Of a DNA stretch of 64,000 nt, positions 28,875 to 36,295 are shown one piece after another; position 1 is the stretch's first letter; each line of letters opens with the position of its first letter. Source of the stretch: Streptococcus sanguinis. GTDB taxonomy: Bacteria > Bacillota > Bacilli > Lactobacillales > Streptococcaceae. The notes under the pieces are model-generated. The model was not told where the DNA came from, searched no databases, and worked only from the letters and a program-made list of their open reading frames with translations. The stretch covers positions 1,916,001 through 1,980,000 of the forward strand of contig NZ_CP054570.1 in the NCBI RefSeq assembly GCF_013343115.1, given 5' to 3'. The position numbers and the translations under genes were made by a program.

Positions 28875-30812
28875 CTAATCTACACTGGCGTATCTTTCTA
28901 GTTCATTCCCTAAAAATTCTTGGTTAAAGACAACATTCCCATGCCCAGCGATATTGAGAAAGAGCTGCCCCTGAACTAGGTTAGGCAAAGTTTCCAGCTC
29001 AGACTCTGTCATGGACTCTCTCAGAGCGTCCGCCAGTAGGTGGACTGTAGTCTCATCTGTATTAGCAAAGACACGATACTGCATCAGGGAGAAAATCCGC
29101 CTGATGGATGATGCGTAAATATCTAGGGTTGTATTTCCGCTGGCAACTAAAACATTCTGCAGGGAGGACATTTCCAGTACAACTCCTGCATAGTTTGTCC
29201 CCATTTCCTCAATCATATCAGCCAGGAAAGTTACTGACTGAGAATAGCGGATATCCAAAACCATCTGTGCTGAAGAAATATTAATCACATAGTGAGTCAA
29301 CTGATCATGAGTCAGGGACAGATTTTGCTTGCGCTTCTGCCGCTGAATTTTCCCGTTATTAACCACATAAGAAGAAATCAGAGACAAAACCTGGGTCAGC
29401 TGAAGATTAAGCAGCATAGGTGTCTTAGTCAGCTCCGACAGATCAATCGTCACCACTTGCTCCTCTGACAAGTCTTCAAAGTTGGTGTAGACATCAAAGA
29501 TTGGACCGTAGTTTTTATTGAGAGAGCTGAAAGTTTTGGAAATACGTCCTACTGATCTCGTATCATGATCATTTCCGGCCTTTCCTGCTGCCCGATAACG
29601 CTGTTCCAAAAACGAACAAAACTGGGACAGACGAGGATGCTCATCATTAACAATCGTTGTGATATGAATCTTTTCGGCATTTTTCTCTGCATTGTGCTGC
29701 CATAAGCCAATAGATACATAAAAATCTGTAATCAAATCTTCTAAGCGCAACAGATCGTCAGAAGTAATCTCTTGGTTCAGTACCTGAGCAATACTTTTTA
29801 GCTTAGCCACATGTAGACGGAAGGAGCCGATTTCATCGACTTCAACTCCATTTTCTTTGGTCATGGTTGGGAGAACCTGCATGATATTGATTTTATTAGC
29901 CCCACCAGACATACTAAGCACTTTCCCATATTGAAACTTTGTCAAATCATGAAAAGTTCCATCCAAGTCAATATTGATAATCTTGTGTCCTCGGGCATAG
30001 AGGGAATCCGTGTGCTTAAGGACGAACTTCTTTTGATACATTTTAGGAGCGCCGGCTACAAACATAAAAGGCCGAGTCCGAATATCATCATTCTGCAGGA
30101 AGTCTAGGTTGACTGCACCGCTGGTTGGCGTGTAGCCAAAGTAAGTTCCATGCGGATCTGCCAGCTTGGTGTGATTAAACCAATAACCACCAGACAAATC
30201 CCGTACCGGCACCGGCTGGGGTTGACGGTGATTGGGCAAATCCTTCTGACGCAAAGGTGGAACAAAAGGTGAATGATACTCAATGTCCTGCTCACCGATA
30301 AAGGACGTCATGGAAAATTTCGGCGCCCCATTTTTAATCTCAGACATTTTTTCAAACAGCTCTTTTTCAGTATTCCCCGAAGCATAGATACGGGTCCAAA
30401 TACCCTTAACGCCCGAGTTATTGTGGCGAATATCCTGTTCCAGCAACATCAAATCCTGCACTTCATCCAGTTCGGCCTGATTCTTAGTAGCTTTTTGATT
30501 TTCATCAATCCGTGAACTCTTTTCTTCGACAGCCTTGGAGGCCTTTTCCTGCACCAGCTTATTATCTAAGTGAGTGACATGCATAAAGGCTCTAGTTCCC
30601 TGTACCTGCATCAGTTCCGTACCCCAGTAGTCATTCAGGCCACCTGTAGGATATCCCGTTACAAACAAGGTTGCATGATAACCATCTCCTGACTTCCAAT
30701 AGCGGTCATCGGATTTAAAGTCAATATTCCCCTGAGGCTGAATCCGGCTGATGAAGGGCAAGTCATAGCCTCTAGCTATCAACTTTTTAACTTTTCGTTT
30801 CTTTAAAAACAT
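28875..30812 (-). CDS. VirB4-like protein, ATPase domain with lost nucleotide-binding motifs
   Basis: A 645-residue protein with the overall pattern of the C-terminal part of VirB4/TrbE ATPases: a middle domain, then at residues 247-310 the segment PFMFVAGAPKMYQKKF, LYARGHKIINIDLDGTFHDL and YGKVLSMSGGANKINIMQV. In active relatives this region reads GTSGSGKS followed by DPEGEY and a NPLD-type motif. Here the P-loop is replaced by GAPKMYQKK, without the G-K-S/T core. The Walker B position reads VINISSAQMVLD (509-520), without the Asp-Glu pair. It should be unable to hydrolyse ATP in the usual way. Its N-terminal part is a separate gene just upstream (30818-31522). Confidence 0.8.
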   Translation of the reverse strand: MFLKKRKVKKLIARGYDLPFISRIQPQGNIDFKSDDRYWKSGDGYHATLFVTGYPTGGLNDYWGTELMQVQGTRAFMHVTHLDNKLVQEKASKAVEEKSSRIDENQKATKNQAELDEVQDLMLLEQDIRHNNSGVKGIWTRIYASGNTEKELFEKMSEIKNGAPKFSMTSFIGEQDIEYHSPFVPPLRQKDLPNHRQPQPVPVRDLSGGYWFNHTKLADPHGTYFGYTPTSGAVNLDFLQNDDIRTRPFMFVAGAPKMYQKKFVLKHTDSLYARGHKIINIDLDGTFHDLTKFQYGKVLSMSGGANKINIMQVLPTMTKENGVEVDEIGSFRLHVAKLKSIAQVLNQEITSDDLLRLEDLITDFYVSIGLWQHNAEKNAEKIHITTIVNDEHPRLSQFCSFLEQRYRAAGKAGNDHDTRSVGRISKTFSSLNKNYGPIFDVYTNFEDLSEEQVVTIDLSELTKTPMLLNLQLTQVLSLISSYVVNNGKIQRQKRKQNLSLTHDQLTHYVINISSAQMVLDIRYSQSVTFLADMIEEMGTNYAGVVLEMSSLQNVLVASGNTTLDIYASSIRRIFSLMQYRVFANTDETTVHLLADALRESMTESELETLPNLVQGQLFLNIAGHGNVVFNQEFLGNELERYASVD

Positions 30813-30817
30813 CTCTA

Positions 30818-31522
30818 CTACACCTTTTCATTTTGATTGTTGTACTGCTTAAGAATCTGCTCTTTTTTGCTAGCCGAAACAATAACTGGAACAAAATCCC
30901 CATTTCCGCTAGTCTGAGCCTTACGCACCTGCCTATGCAAGTCTTCAATAGTGTCTCCGTAAAGCCAGATTAAAAATTCTGCATTGTATAACTCCTGCTC
31001 GACAGCTTCTTCCGACAGAATATTCTGCATGAGAATACTTTCCCGATCCTTCAGCTGCTCCATTCGGTTTTCACTGATTCCGGTCTTGCTCATTTCTCGC
31101 CGAACTTCATTTAAAATCCGTCTAGACTCAATAATCTGTTCGGAAGTATCTGTCGGTAGAGTTGTAGACTCAAACATATAGTCAAAGGTGATCTCAGAGT
31201 TCCATTTCCTGAAGTTCTGAATGGTTCGCTGCCGCTCATTGTCCGAAAGAGAATTCAAATCTTTCCCTCTCACTTCCATGATTTGCAGATAGCCTGAATA
31301 GCCATTTTCCAAAGCAATCGGCTGTCCCTTGACGTTGTTTAAGATCGCCTTAGTGTCCAGCAATTCGACCGTAGAAAGAAAATCGCGATTTTCAAACTCC
31401 TTTGTATCATAAGAAAATTGATTTTCCGCAATCTTCCCAAGCCGACTATTACCGTTTCCGGTTGTTTCTTGTTTTTTCTTTTTTCCCATTTTTTTGGAAG
31501 AACTTGGTTTTTTTAGAGCCAT
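30818..31522 (-). CDS. VirB4-like N-terminal domain encoded as a separate protein
   Basis: A 234-residue soluble protein with a Lys-rich start (MALKKPSSSKKMGKKKKQ) and a domain resembling the N-terminal CagE/TrbE/VirB domain of VirB4 (DFLSTVELLDTKAILNNVKG, YSGYLQIMEVRG, later NAEFLIWLYGDTIEDLHRQV). It ends 5 nt before the ATP-domain gene, so the two probably form one split VirB4. An in-frame extension to 31576 is unlikely, because the locus-type promoter lies within it and its start would be about 31555. The chosen ATG has GAAAAGGA upstream. Confidence 0.72.
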   Translation of the reverse strand: MALKKPSSSKKMGKKKKQETTGNGNSRLGKIAENQFSYDTKEFENRDFLSTVELLDTKAILNNVKGQPIALENGYSGYLQIMEVRGKDLNSLSDNERQRTIQNFRKWNSEITFDYMFESTTLPTDTSEQIIESRRILNEVRREMSKTGISENRMEQLKDRESILMQNILSEEAVEQELYNAEFLIWLYGDTIEDLHRQVRKAQTSGNGDFVPVIVSASKKEQILKQYNNQNEKV

Positions 31523-31561
31523 AAATCCTATCCTTTTCTCTATTTTAAGTATTATAAAAAC

Positions 31562-31603
31562 ATTATACTTTATCAAAATCTCATAAGGCTTTATGATAAA
31601 GCA
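31562..31603 (-). promoter_or_regulatory. Locus-type promoter of the split VirB4 operon
   Basis: TATAAT (31562-31567), 22 nt, box TGCTTTATCATAAA on the coding strand (31590-31603). It drives 30818 and the genes down to 25714. Confidence 0.8.
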
Positions 31604-31620
31604 GAAGCCCTTGTTTTAGA

Positions 31621-31649
31621 TTGATTTTTGCCCTTTCTTGGGATAAAAT
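31621..31649 (+). promoter_or_regulatory. Promoter of the 105-residue membrane protein
   Basis: TTGATT, 17 nt, TAAAAT, 30 nt before the TTG start at 31680. It is divergent from the locus-type promoter at 31562-31603 and is of the ordinary vegetative type. Confidence 0.65.
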
Positions 31650-31679
31650 AGGAAGAAATATAACCTAAGAGGCAGTTTA

Positions 31680-31997
31680 TTGATTTCCAGTTTTATCCAA
31701 CAACATCCCTTTCTAACTCTACTAGTCTGGCTGCTTTGGCAAATTCCTGTCGCTTTCAGCTATTCTAGTCTAGCTCACTCCAAACTTAAACGTATTCTCA
31801 TTCTCACACTAACATCCATCTGCGGCGGTCTTGGTGGAAGTTTTGGAGTCACTTGGAACGATTTAAAAAATCCTCGCTTTCAGCTAGCCTCCTACACCTT
31901 TGCGATTTTCCTAGGTTTCATCACCTCGGGACTACTGTTCGGCTATATCTTGCTCAATTGGTTATCAAAGTTCCTGCCTTTTCTAGCGGGAACATAA
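31680..31997 (+). CDS. Three-helix membrane protein on the opposite strand
   Basis: The only plus-strand protein gene inside the secretion locus. The 105 residues form about three hydrophobic segments (FLTLLVWLLWQIPVAF, ILILTLTSICGGLGGSFG, YTFAIFLGFITSGLLFGYIL). The middle reads WNDLKNPRF, which resembles small DUF1294-like membrane proteins, but I cannot confirm a family. The start is a TTG with AAGAGG seven nt upstream. Its divergent orientation and ordinary promoter suggest steady expression. It ends about 45 nt before the first small-RNA promoter of the toxin block. An immunity or accessory role is only a guess. Confidence 0.65.
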   Translation: MISSFIQQHPFLTLLVWLLWQIPVAFSYSSLAHSKLKRILILTLTSICGGLGGSFGVTWNDLKNPRFQLASYTFAIFLGFITSGLLFGYILLNWLSKFLPFLAGT

Positions 31998-32075
31998 TCC
32001 AAATAGCCTAAAAATTTCTGTATTTGGTATAAAAAACAGGTTGATAAAATAGAAAAATTAGGGTATAATAAAGGT

Positions 32076-32148
32076 TCTTGAATTGGGTCTAAGCATTTGC
32101 TTATTACCCCTAAAGCCCTTATCTACTGCAGTAGATAAGGGCTTTTTT
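32076..32148 (+). ncRNA. Putative antitoxin small RNA A
   Basis: TTGATA (32041-32046), 17 nt, TATAAT (32064-32069) starts a transcript of about 73 nt that ends at a perfect 17-bp stem (32112-32145) followed by T. The body contains GCATTTGCTTATTACCCC, shared with the other three copies. It converges on the broken peptide gene at 32184. The ends are inferred, not measured. Confidence 0.75.
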
Positions 32149-32183
32149 ACGTTCTCTATACATTGAACACAGGGGCGGCAGAA

Positions 32184-32309
32184 CTATTTCTTTCTGCGGC
32201 GTGTCGGGAACCGGCGTGGTTTCTTCGCGCTGCTCTTACGACTTTTGATAGTATCAAACCAGCAAAAAACTTTCAAAGCAAGATAAAGAAAACTGAAAAA
32301 GACCTTTCT
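32184..32309 (-). pseudogene. 5'-truncated copy of the basic peptide gene (copy A)
   Basis: From CWFDTIKSRKSSAKKP to the stop the frame matches the intact peptides at 32466 and 36026, but upstream it runs into a stop with no usable start codon. The nearest ATG with suitable position is out of frame. The sister copy at 35746 has the same defect, so the damage predates duplication of the block. Confidence 0.6.
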
Positions 32310-32359
32310 TTAAGTTGATCCCCATTGACAAAATTGAAAAAATAGGATATAATAAGAGC

Positions 32360-32430
32360 TCCAGAATTGGTTTTAAGCCATTGCTTATTACCCCAAAGCC
32401 CTTATCTACGGCAATAGATAAGGGCTTTTT
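32360..32430 (+). ncRNA. Putative antitoxin small RNA B
   Basis: A near-consensus promoter, TTGACA (32325-32330), 17 nt, TATAAT (32348-32353), starts a transcript of about 70 nt ending at a 14-bp stem (32395-32428) with T tail. It contains GCTTATTACCCC and converges on the intact peptide gene at 32466-32624. TACCCC can pair with GGGGTA in the ribosome site of that gene. Confidence 0.8.
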
Positions 32431-32465
32431 ACGTTCTCTATATATTGAACACATGGGCGGCAGAA

Positions 32466-32624
32466 CTATTTCCTTCTGCGGCGTGTCGGGAACCGGCGCG
32501 GTTTCTTCGCGCTGTTCTTACGACCTCTAATAGTCTCAAACCAGCAGTCAATACATTTATAACAAATATATGCTAGGACTGATTTGACAACATAAAGAAT
32601 GATATCCCAGAATTGACTTACCAT
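32466..32624 (-). CDS. 52-residue hydrophobic-basic peptide, putative type I toxin (copy B)
   Basis: The peptide starts MVSQFWDIILYVV, has one probable membrane helix (residues 5-29) and a strongly basic tail (SAKKPRRFPTRRRRK). The ribosome site is AAAGGGGG, 6 nt before the ATG. Its 3' end faces a strong promoter for a short RNA on the other strand, and the stem ending that RNA lies in its 3' region. Small size, a single helix, a charged tail and a convergent antisense RNA are the marks of type I toxins such as Fst or TxpA. The sequence itself does not match Fst. It differs from copy D at about 12 positions, mostly conservative. Confidence 0.72.
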   Translation of the reverse strand: MVSQFWDIILYVVKSVLAYICYKCIDCWFETIRGRKNSAKKPRRFPTRRRRK

Positions 32625-32675
32625 TACACTACCCCCTTTCGTTAAAGATGCATTGATTCCTAGTCCATCAGGACT

Positions 32676-32735
32676 CTAAATCAATACTCGAAAGGGAGCT
32701 TGTTTTAGATTGAGCTCACAATCTTTTCGATACAT
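32676..32735 (-). CDS. 19-residue leader peptide before toxin copy B
   Basis: An ATG preceded by AAAGGAGGTGATC, a perfect match to the 16S rRNA anti-Shine-Dalgarno end, opens a 19-codon frame (MYRKDCELNLKQAPFRVLI). Its stop codon lies in the left arm of a 15-bp imperfect hairpin that precedes the toxin ribosome site. It is identical to the copy at 36236. Such a strong site on so short a frame suggests translational control of the toxin. Confidence 0.65.
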   Translation of the reverse strand: MYRKDCELNLKQAPFRVLI

Positions 32736-32878
32736 AAGATCACCTCCTTTATTGATGCGTTCATAAGTCTGTCCAAACAAAAAAAGCCACACTCGTAGCT
32801 TGCCATTTGAACACCTGTGAAATCAGAATTTTTTCCAACTGGAAATACTGTACTGACCCCAAAAAGTTAGACAATTAA

Positions 32879-33718
32879 TTATTGAAAGGATTTAGTTCTG
32901 TATTGCACAGGACTAAGTCCTTTTAGTTTAACCTTAATTCGTTTGTTGTTATAGTAATCAATATAGTCCACAATAGCTTGTTCCAGTTGTTTAAGTGACT
33001 GAAACGTCTTCTCATAACCGTAAAACATCTCAGACTTAAGAATGCCAAAGAAGGACTCCATCATGCCGTTGTCTGGGCTGTTACCCTTGCGTGACATGGA
33101 TGGCTGAATTCCCTTACTCTCTAGAAACCGATGATAAGAATCATGTTGGTATTGCCAGCCTTGATCGCTATGGAGAATCGTATTCTCGTAGTGTTTCTCT
33201 GTGAATGCCTGTTCCAACATCGTTTTTACTTGTTCTAAATTAGGCGAACAAGAAAGATTAAAAGCAATAATTTCGCTGTTAAAACCATCTAAAACTGGCG
33301 ATAGATAGAGTTTTTGACTGCTTGCTGGAATGGCAAACTCTGTCACATCCGTATAGCATTTTTCCATTGGCTTGGATGCTTCAAACTGGCGTTGAATGAG
33401 ATTCTCTGCTTTCTTGCCAATCGCTCCTTGGTAGGAAGAATACTTCCGTTTCCGACGAATTCGAGCCGCTAAGCCAAGGACTTTCATCAGCCGTTGGACC
33501 TTTTTATGATTGACTACGAAGCTACGATTTCTTAGTTCAAGAGTAACTCTCCGATAGCCATAATTTCCTTTATGCTCACTATAAATTGACTGAATTTCAG
33601 CTTTAAGTTCTTGATTCTTATCTGGTTGATCTAGCTGTTTTAAGTGATAGTAGTAAGTTGAGCGAGCTAAATGTGCCGTTTCAAGAAGTAAATCTAATCG
33701 AAATCCTCCTGAAACCAT
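32879..33718 (-). CDS. IS3-family transposase OrfB (DDE integrase)
   Basis: Catalytic part of the transposase, 279 residues from the ATG shown. The DDE triad is intact: Asp in CYTDVTEFA, Asp in LHSDQGWQY, and Glu in [18 protein letters not shown]. The N-terminal part carries the HTH_21-type region ([23 protein letters not shown]). The active form is probably an OrfAB fusion made by -1 frameshifting in the 25-nt overlap with orfA. Confidence 0.95.
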   Translation of the reverse strand: MVSGGFRLDLLLETAHLARSTYYYHLKQLDQPDKNQELKAEIQSIYSEHKGNYGYRRVTLELRNRSFVVNHKKVQRLMKVLGLAARIRRKRKYSSYQGAIGKKAENLIQRQFEASKPMEKCYTDVTEFAIPASSQKLYLSPVLDGFNSEIIAFNLSCSPNLEQVKTMLEQAFTEKHYENTILHSDQGWQYQHDSYHRFLESKGIQPSMSRKGNSPDNGMMESFFGILKSEMFYGYEKTFQSLKQLEQAIVDYIDYYNNKRIKVKLKGLSPVQYRTKSFQ

Positions 33719-34230
33719 TTCTCTAACTGTCTCTGCCTTTCTCTCTCTAAGGCTTCGTCCCTGTCTTCTAGCTCTTTTAACTTTTTTAGGTAGGCCACCT
33801 CGGTACGTAGACGCTCATTCTCCTCTTGAAGTCGCTCTAATTCTGTCATTTCTTCCCAAGTTTTCTTCCGTTTACGTCCCATCCTAGCTGGCCTTCCTCT
33901 TGTTTTCTCAACAATAGTATACCCGTTTTTCTTGTATTGTGCCAGCCAATTTGGAAGTAATCCACTACTTGGGAGAGCATAATCCAGAGATACGCTTAGT
34001 TGCGAACGACCTTCAATCAAAACCTTATTGATAATTTCTTGTTTTAATTCAGGAGAGTAATAACGGTTTTTCCCTTTTTTGACATTTTCTATTCCGTAGC
34101 GATCAATCAATCGGACTAAGTACTTAAGATTTGAAAGGTTCATTCCATATTTATCTGAAAGTCGCTTTAAGCTGATTCCTTGTTTTCTTAGTTCATAGAT
34201 TCGAACTTTATCCTCATAAGTTAATTTCAT
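33694..34230 (-). CDS. IS3-family transposase OrfA (HTH protein)
   Basis: A 178-residue DNA-binding part of the transposase with two helix-turn-helix segments ([20 protein letters not shown] and [20 protein letters not shown]) and a leucine-zipper-like coiled coil ([22 protein letters not shown]). It recognises the terminal repeats. It overlaps orfB by 25 nt and looks intact. Confidence 0.94.
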   Translation of the reverse strand: MKLTYEDKVRIYELRKQGISLKRLSDKYGMNLSNLKYLVRLIDRYGIENVKKGKNRYYSPELKQEIINKVLIEGRSQLSVSLDYALPSSGLLPNWLAQYKKNGYTIVEKTRGRPARMGRKRKKTWEEMTELERLQEENERLRTEVAYLKKLKELEDRDEALERERQRQLEKWFQEDFD

Positions 34231-34289
34231 TTAAAAACACCCCAAAAGTTAGATTTTTTCTGTCTAACTTTTGGGGTGCGGTTCAATAC

Positions 34290-34653
34290 CTTCTGATTCG
34301 ACATTCATTTGTTCAGCAAAAAAGACCTCTCAAACAAGTTCAAAGCACACCAAAAACCGATTCTACTAACAAAACATCCTATGTAGTCAGTTTTGAGAAA
34401 ATCTTTCTTAGTGTTCTTCAAGCCATAGCCCGAAAAGTCATAATATTACCGATAGTCATAAATGTCTAAGCTGTTACATAAAATCTTTCAAAATACCAAT
34501 CCCTTAGCTTCGTAGATTGTTTTTCTGTATTTTGGCACTATCTCTTAAGCAGTCTAAGTCTCAGTAAAGATTAGAAAGTCAGTTCTTAAAGATAGAATGA
34601 AGCCGACAGGCCTCATACCCAACTGAAAAGTAATAAATAATTTATACATGTTC
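34290..34653. other. Spacer of the first toxin block
   Basis: No gene is seen. This stretch is a near-copy of 36406-36772 and would be the leader of the minus-strand transcript started at 34654-34681. It is now cut off from leader peptide and toxin B by the insertion sequence. Confidence 0.6.
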
Positions 34654-34681
34654 ATTATACTACATCTCAAATGATTGTCAA
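34654..34681 (-). promoter_or_regulatory. Strong vegetative promoter, first toxin block
   Basis: Minus-strand TTGACA, 16 nt, TATAAT. The same pair occurs in the second block at 36773-36800, where it reads towards leader peptide and toxin D through about 480 nt. Here the insertion sequence lies in between. Confidence 0.7.
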
Positions 34682-34689
34682 GACAGTAA

Positions 34690-34717
34690 AAACGGAAAGG
34701 TAAGTTTCTTTCCGTTT
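34690..34717 (-). terminator. Terminator of the lipoprotein gene
   Basis: Stem AAACGGAAAG/CTTTCCGTTT followed by T on the minus strand, 7 nt past the stop of the gene at 34724. An equivalent copy follows the VirB6-like gene. Confidence 0.9.
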
Positions 34718-34723
34718 CCATTT

Positions 34724-35485
34724 TTATTCTATTTCCAGTCCCTTAGCATTTGTTTTAGTAGTATCTAAGTCAAACTGCTTTTTACTACGAGTAACAAATA
34801 AAGGTTTCGCAGCATCCTCTGTTTCAAAACCATTATAGGTGCTATCAAAAATCTTAGTAGTGCTTGTTACATGCTTCAAGACAGCAGTATAATGTGGAAA
34901 TTCTCCAACTCTTGATGCATGTTGCCCGACACCCAAGAGATTGATATCGATATTCTCACTTTCGACACCAGTCCCACTTTCATCTGTCACTAGCTTAACC
35001 GTGTACTTAACAGCAGGAAGCTCGCCATTCCCGTCTGCGTATTTTTTATACGCTTCAGATGTTGCCTTAGACACCTCATTTTGATTGATACTCGCATAAA
35101 ACGAATCTGCCTGCTCAGAGAGACCTTTTAAAGCTGCCCCTTCCTGACTTTCATAGTAATCAATAATTTCCTTATCGGACATCTGCGCTAAATCTCCGAA
35201 AGATTTCCCTTCTATATTAGCATCAAATAAATTATAACCTTTGACTTCTCCCTTGTTGAAGATATAGATATAAGAAGGATAAGAGGTTTTTGATACTTCC
35301 TTAGTTACATACCAAATTTCATTCTTTGCATTTTTTAGATGCTCATAAATTCCCTCTTTCGTTTTTTGCACTTCGGAACTGGAACCATTAGTATCGCCTC
35401 CCTTATTGGAGCTGCAGGCTGATAAAAACAGAAGGAAAACTACGGAAGCTGCTAAAAGCAAGAGAATAGGTTTTTTCTTCATCAT
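34724..35485 (-). CDS. Lipoprotein of the secretion locus
   Basis: A 253-residue lipoprotein: signal peptide with lipobox LSAC/S (Cys near residue 24), Gly/Ser linker, and an extracellular domain with no recognised family (IWYVTKEVSKTSYPSYIYIF, later INLLGVGQHASRVGEFPHYTA). It has its own locus-type promoter 30 nt upstream and a terminator, so it is a single-gene unit of the same regulon. It is flanked on both sides by the 1.25-kb toxin blocks. It may be an envelope subunit, an effector or an immunity protein; the sequence does not decide. Confidence 0.8.
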   Translation of the reverse strand: MMKKKPILLLLAASVVFLLFLSACSSNKGGDTNGSSSEVQKTKEGIYEHLKNAKNEIWYVTKEVSKTSYPSYIYIFNKGEVKGYNLFDANIEGKSFGDLAQMSDKEIIDYYESQEGAALKGLSEQADSFYASINQNEVSKATSEAYKKYADGNGELPAVKYTVKLVTDESGTGVESENIDINLLGVGQHASRVGEFPHYTAVLKHVTSTTKIFDSTYNGFETEDAAKPLFVTRSKKQFDLDTTKTNAKGLEIE

Positions 35486-35514
35486 ACGACACCTTTACTT
35501 TCTTTATTTACTAT

Positions 35515-35556
35515 ATTATAACGCAATTTCAGAAAAAAACAATCTATGATAAAAAG
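35515..35556 (-). promoter_or_regulatory. Locus-type promoter of the lipoprotein gene
   Basis: TATAAT (35515-35520), 22 nt, box CTTTTTATCATAGA on the coding strand (35543-35556). Confidence 0.78.
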
Positions 35557-35637
35557 TTCTCCTAAACTTCAGAACCAGTCCATCTCAGGTATAAAAAACA
35601 GGTTGATAAAATAGAAAAATTAAGGTATAATAAATGT

Positions 35638-35710
35638 TCCAAAACTGGTTCTAAGCATTTGCTTATTGCCCCCAAGGCCCTTATCTACGGCAATAGATAA
35701 GGGCCTTTTT
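35638..35710 (+). ncRNA. Putative antitoxin small RNA C
   Basis: TTGATA (35603-35608), 17 nt, TATAAT (35626-35631), then about 70 nt to a 14-bp stem (35674-35707) with T tail. The stem carries compensating changes relative to copies A, B and D (GGCCC/GGGCC instead of AGCCC/GGGCT), which supports selection on the fold. Confidence 0.77.
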
Positions 35711-35745
35711 ACATTCTCTAGATATTGAACACAGGGGCGGCAGAA

Positions 35746-35871
35746 CTATTTCTTTCTGCGGCGTGTCGGGAACCGGCGTGGTTTCTTCGCGCTGCTCTTA
35801 CGACTTTTGATAGTATCAAACCAGCAAAAAACTTTCAAAGTAAGATAAAGAACACTGAAAAAGACCTTTCT
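35746..35871 (-). pseudogene. 5'-truncated copy of the basic peptide gene (copy C)
   Basis: Same defect as copy A: the frame from CWFDTIKSRKSSAKKP onward is intact to the stop, but there is no start codon in frame. It differs from copy A by a few substitutions. Confidence 0.6.
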
Positions 35872-35921
35872 TTAAGTTGATCCCCATTGACAAAATTGAA
35901 AAAATAGGGTATACTGAAGTC

Positions 35922-35991
35922 CCGAATAGGTTCTAGGCATTTGCTTATTACCCCAAAGCCCTTATCTACTGCAATAGATAAGGGCTTTTTT
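35922..35991 (+). ncRNA. Putative antitoxin small RNA D
   Basis: TTGACA (35887-35892), 17 nt, TATACT (35910-35915), then about 70 nt to a 14-bp stem (35955-35988) followed by six T. It carries the common GCATTTGCTTATTACCCC core and converges on the intact peptide gene at 36026-36184. Confidence 0.77.
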
Positions 35992-36025
35992 ACGTTCTCT
36001 ATATATTGAACACAGGGGCGCAGAA

Positions 36026-36184
36026 TTATTTCTTTCTGCGGCGTGTCGGGAACCGGCGTGGTTTTTTCGCGCTGTTCTTACGACTTCTGATAGTATCAAA
36101 CCAGCAGTCAATACATTTATAAAAAATATATGACAGAACTGACTTGACAACATGAAGAATGATTTCCCGAATAGGATCCATCAT
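36026..36184 (-). CDS. 52-residue hydrophobic-basic peptide, putative type I toxin (copy D)
   Basis: Paralogue of the peptide at 32466: start MMDPIREIILHVV, one probable helix (residues 7-29), then DTIRSRKNSAKKPRRFPTRR and a final RKK. The ribosome site is AAAGGGGGG. Both copies keep the YKCIDCWF segment and the basic tail, while the N-terminus varies. In this block the leader peptide, spacer and upstream promoter are uninterrupted, so this copy is the best candidate for a working toxin. The second of the two ATG codons could also be the start. Confidence 0.72.
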   Translation of the reverse strand: MMDPIREIILHVVKSVLSYIFYKCIDCWFDTIRSRKNSAKKPRRFPTRRRKK

Positions 36185-36235
36185 TTATATCCCCCCTTTC
36201 GTTAAAGATGCATTGATTCCTAGTCCATCAGGACT

Positions 36236-36295
36236 CTAAATCAATACTCGAAAGGGAGCTTGTTTTAGATTGAGCTCACAATCTTTTCGATACAT
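36236..36295 (-). CDS. 19-residue leader peptide before toxin copy D
   Basis: Identical to the leader at 32676-32735, with the same perfect Shine-Dalgarno AAAGGAGGTGATC and the same hairpin (arms ATTGATTTAGAGTCC and GGACTAGGAATCAAT on the coding strand) around its stop codon. The hairpin ends about 16 nt before the toxin ribosome site. Confidence 0.65.
   Translation of the reverse strand: MYRKDCELNLKQAPFRVLI

Larger units (their letters stand above)
32849..34285 (-). mobile_element. IS3-family insertion sequence (IS150 type), complete
   Basis: A 1437-bp element with imperfect 25-bp terminal inverted repeats (TGTACTGACCCC at one end, TGAACCGCACCCC at the other, both continuing to AAAGTTAGACA) and two overlapping genes orfA and orfB. 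It is flanked by the 4-bp duplication ATAC (32845-32848 and 34286-34289). The empty site is preserved in the second toxin block at about 36405, which confirms the ends. It inserted between the putative toxin-operon promoter at 34654 and the leader peptide. Confidence 0.95.
32026..34716. repeat. First copy of the 1.25-kb toxin block, split by an IS
   Basis: Apart from the 1437-bp insertion sequence and its 4-bp target duplication, this block is nearly identical in order and sequence to 35588-36836. Each copy holds two small-RNA genes, one intact and one broken peptide gene, a leader peptide, a spacer with a strong minus-strand promoter, and a terminator. The two copies are direct repeats flanking the lipoprotein gene. 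Confidence 0.9.

Noticed and set aside
32254..32454. Minus-strand frame of 66 codons across the small RNA B region
   Set aside because: It runs through the antitoxin RNA and terminator stem, has no ribosome site and is in a different frame from the conserved peptide.
32041..36000. The four short RNAs as CiaR-controlled csRNAs
   Set aside because: Their promoters have normal -35 boxes and lack the TTTAAG-N5-TTTAAG CiaR repeat; each lies convergent to a peptide gene instead.
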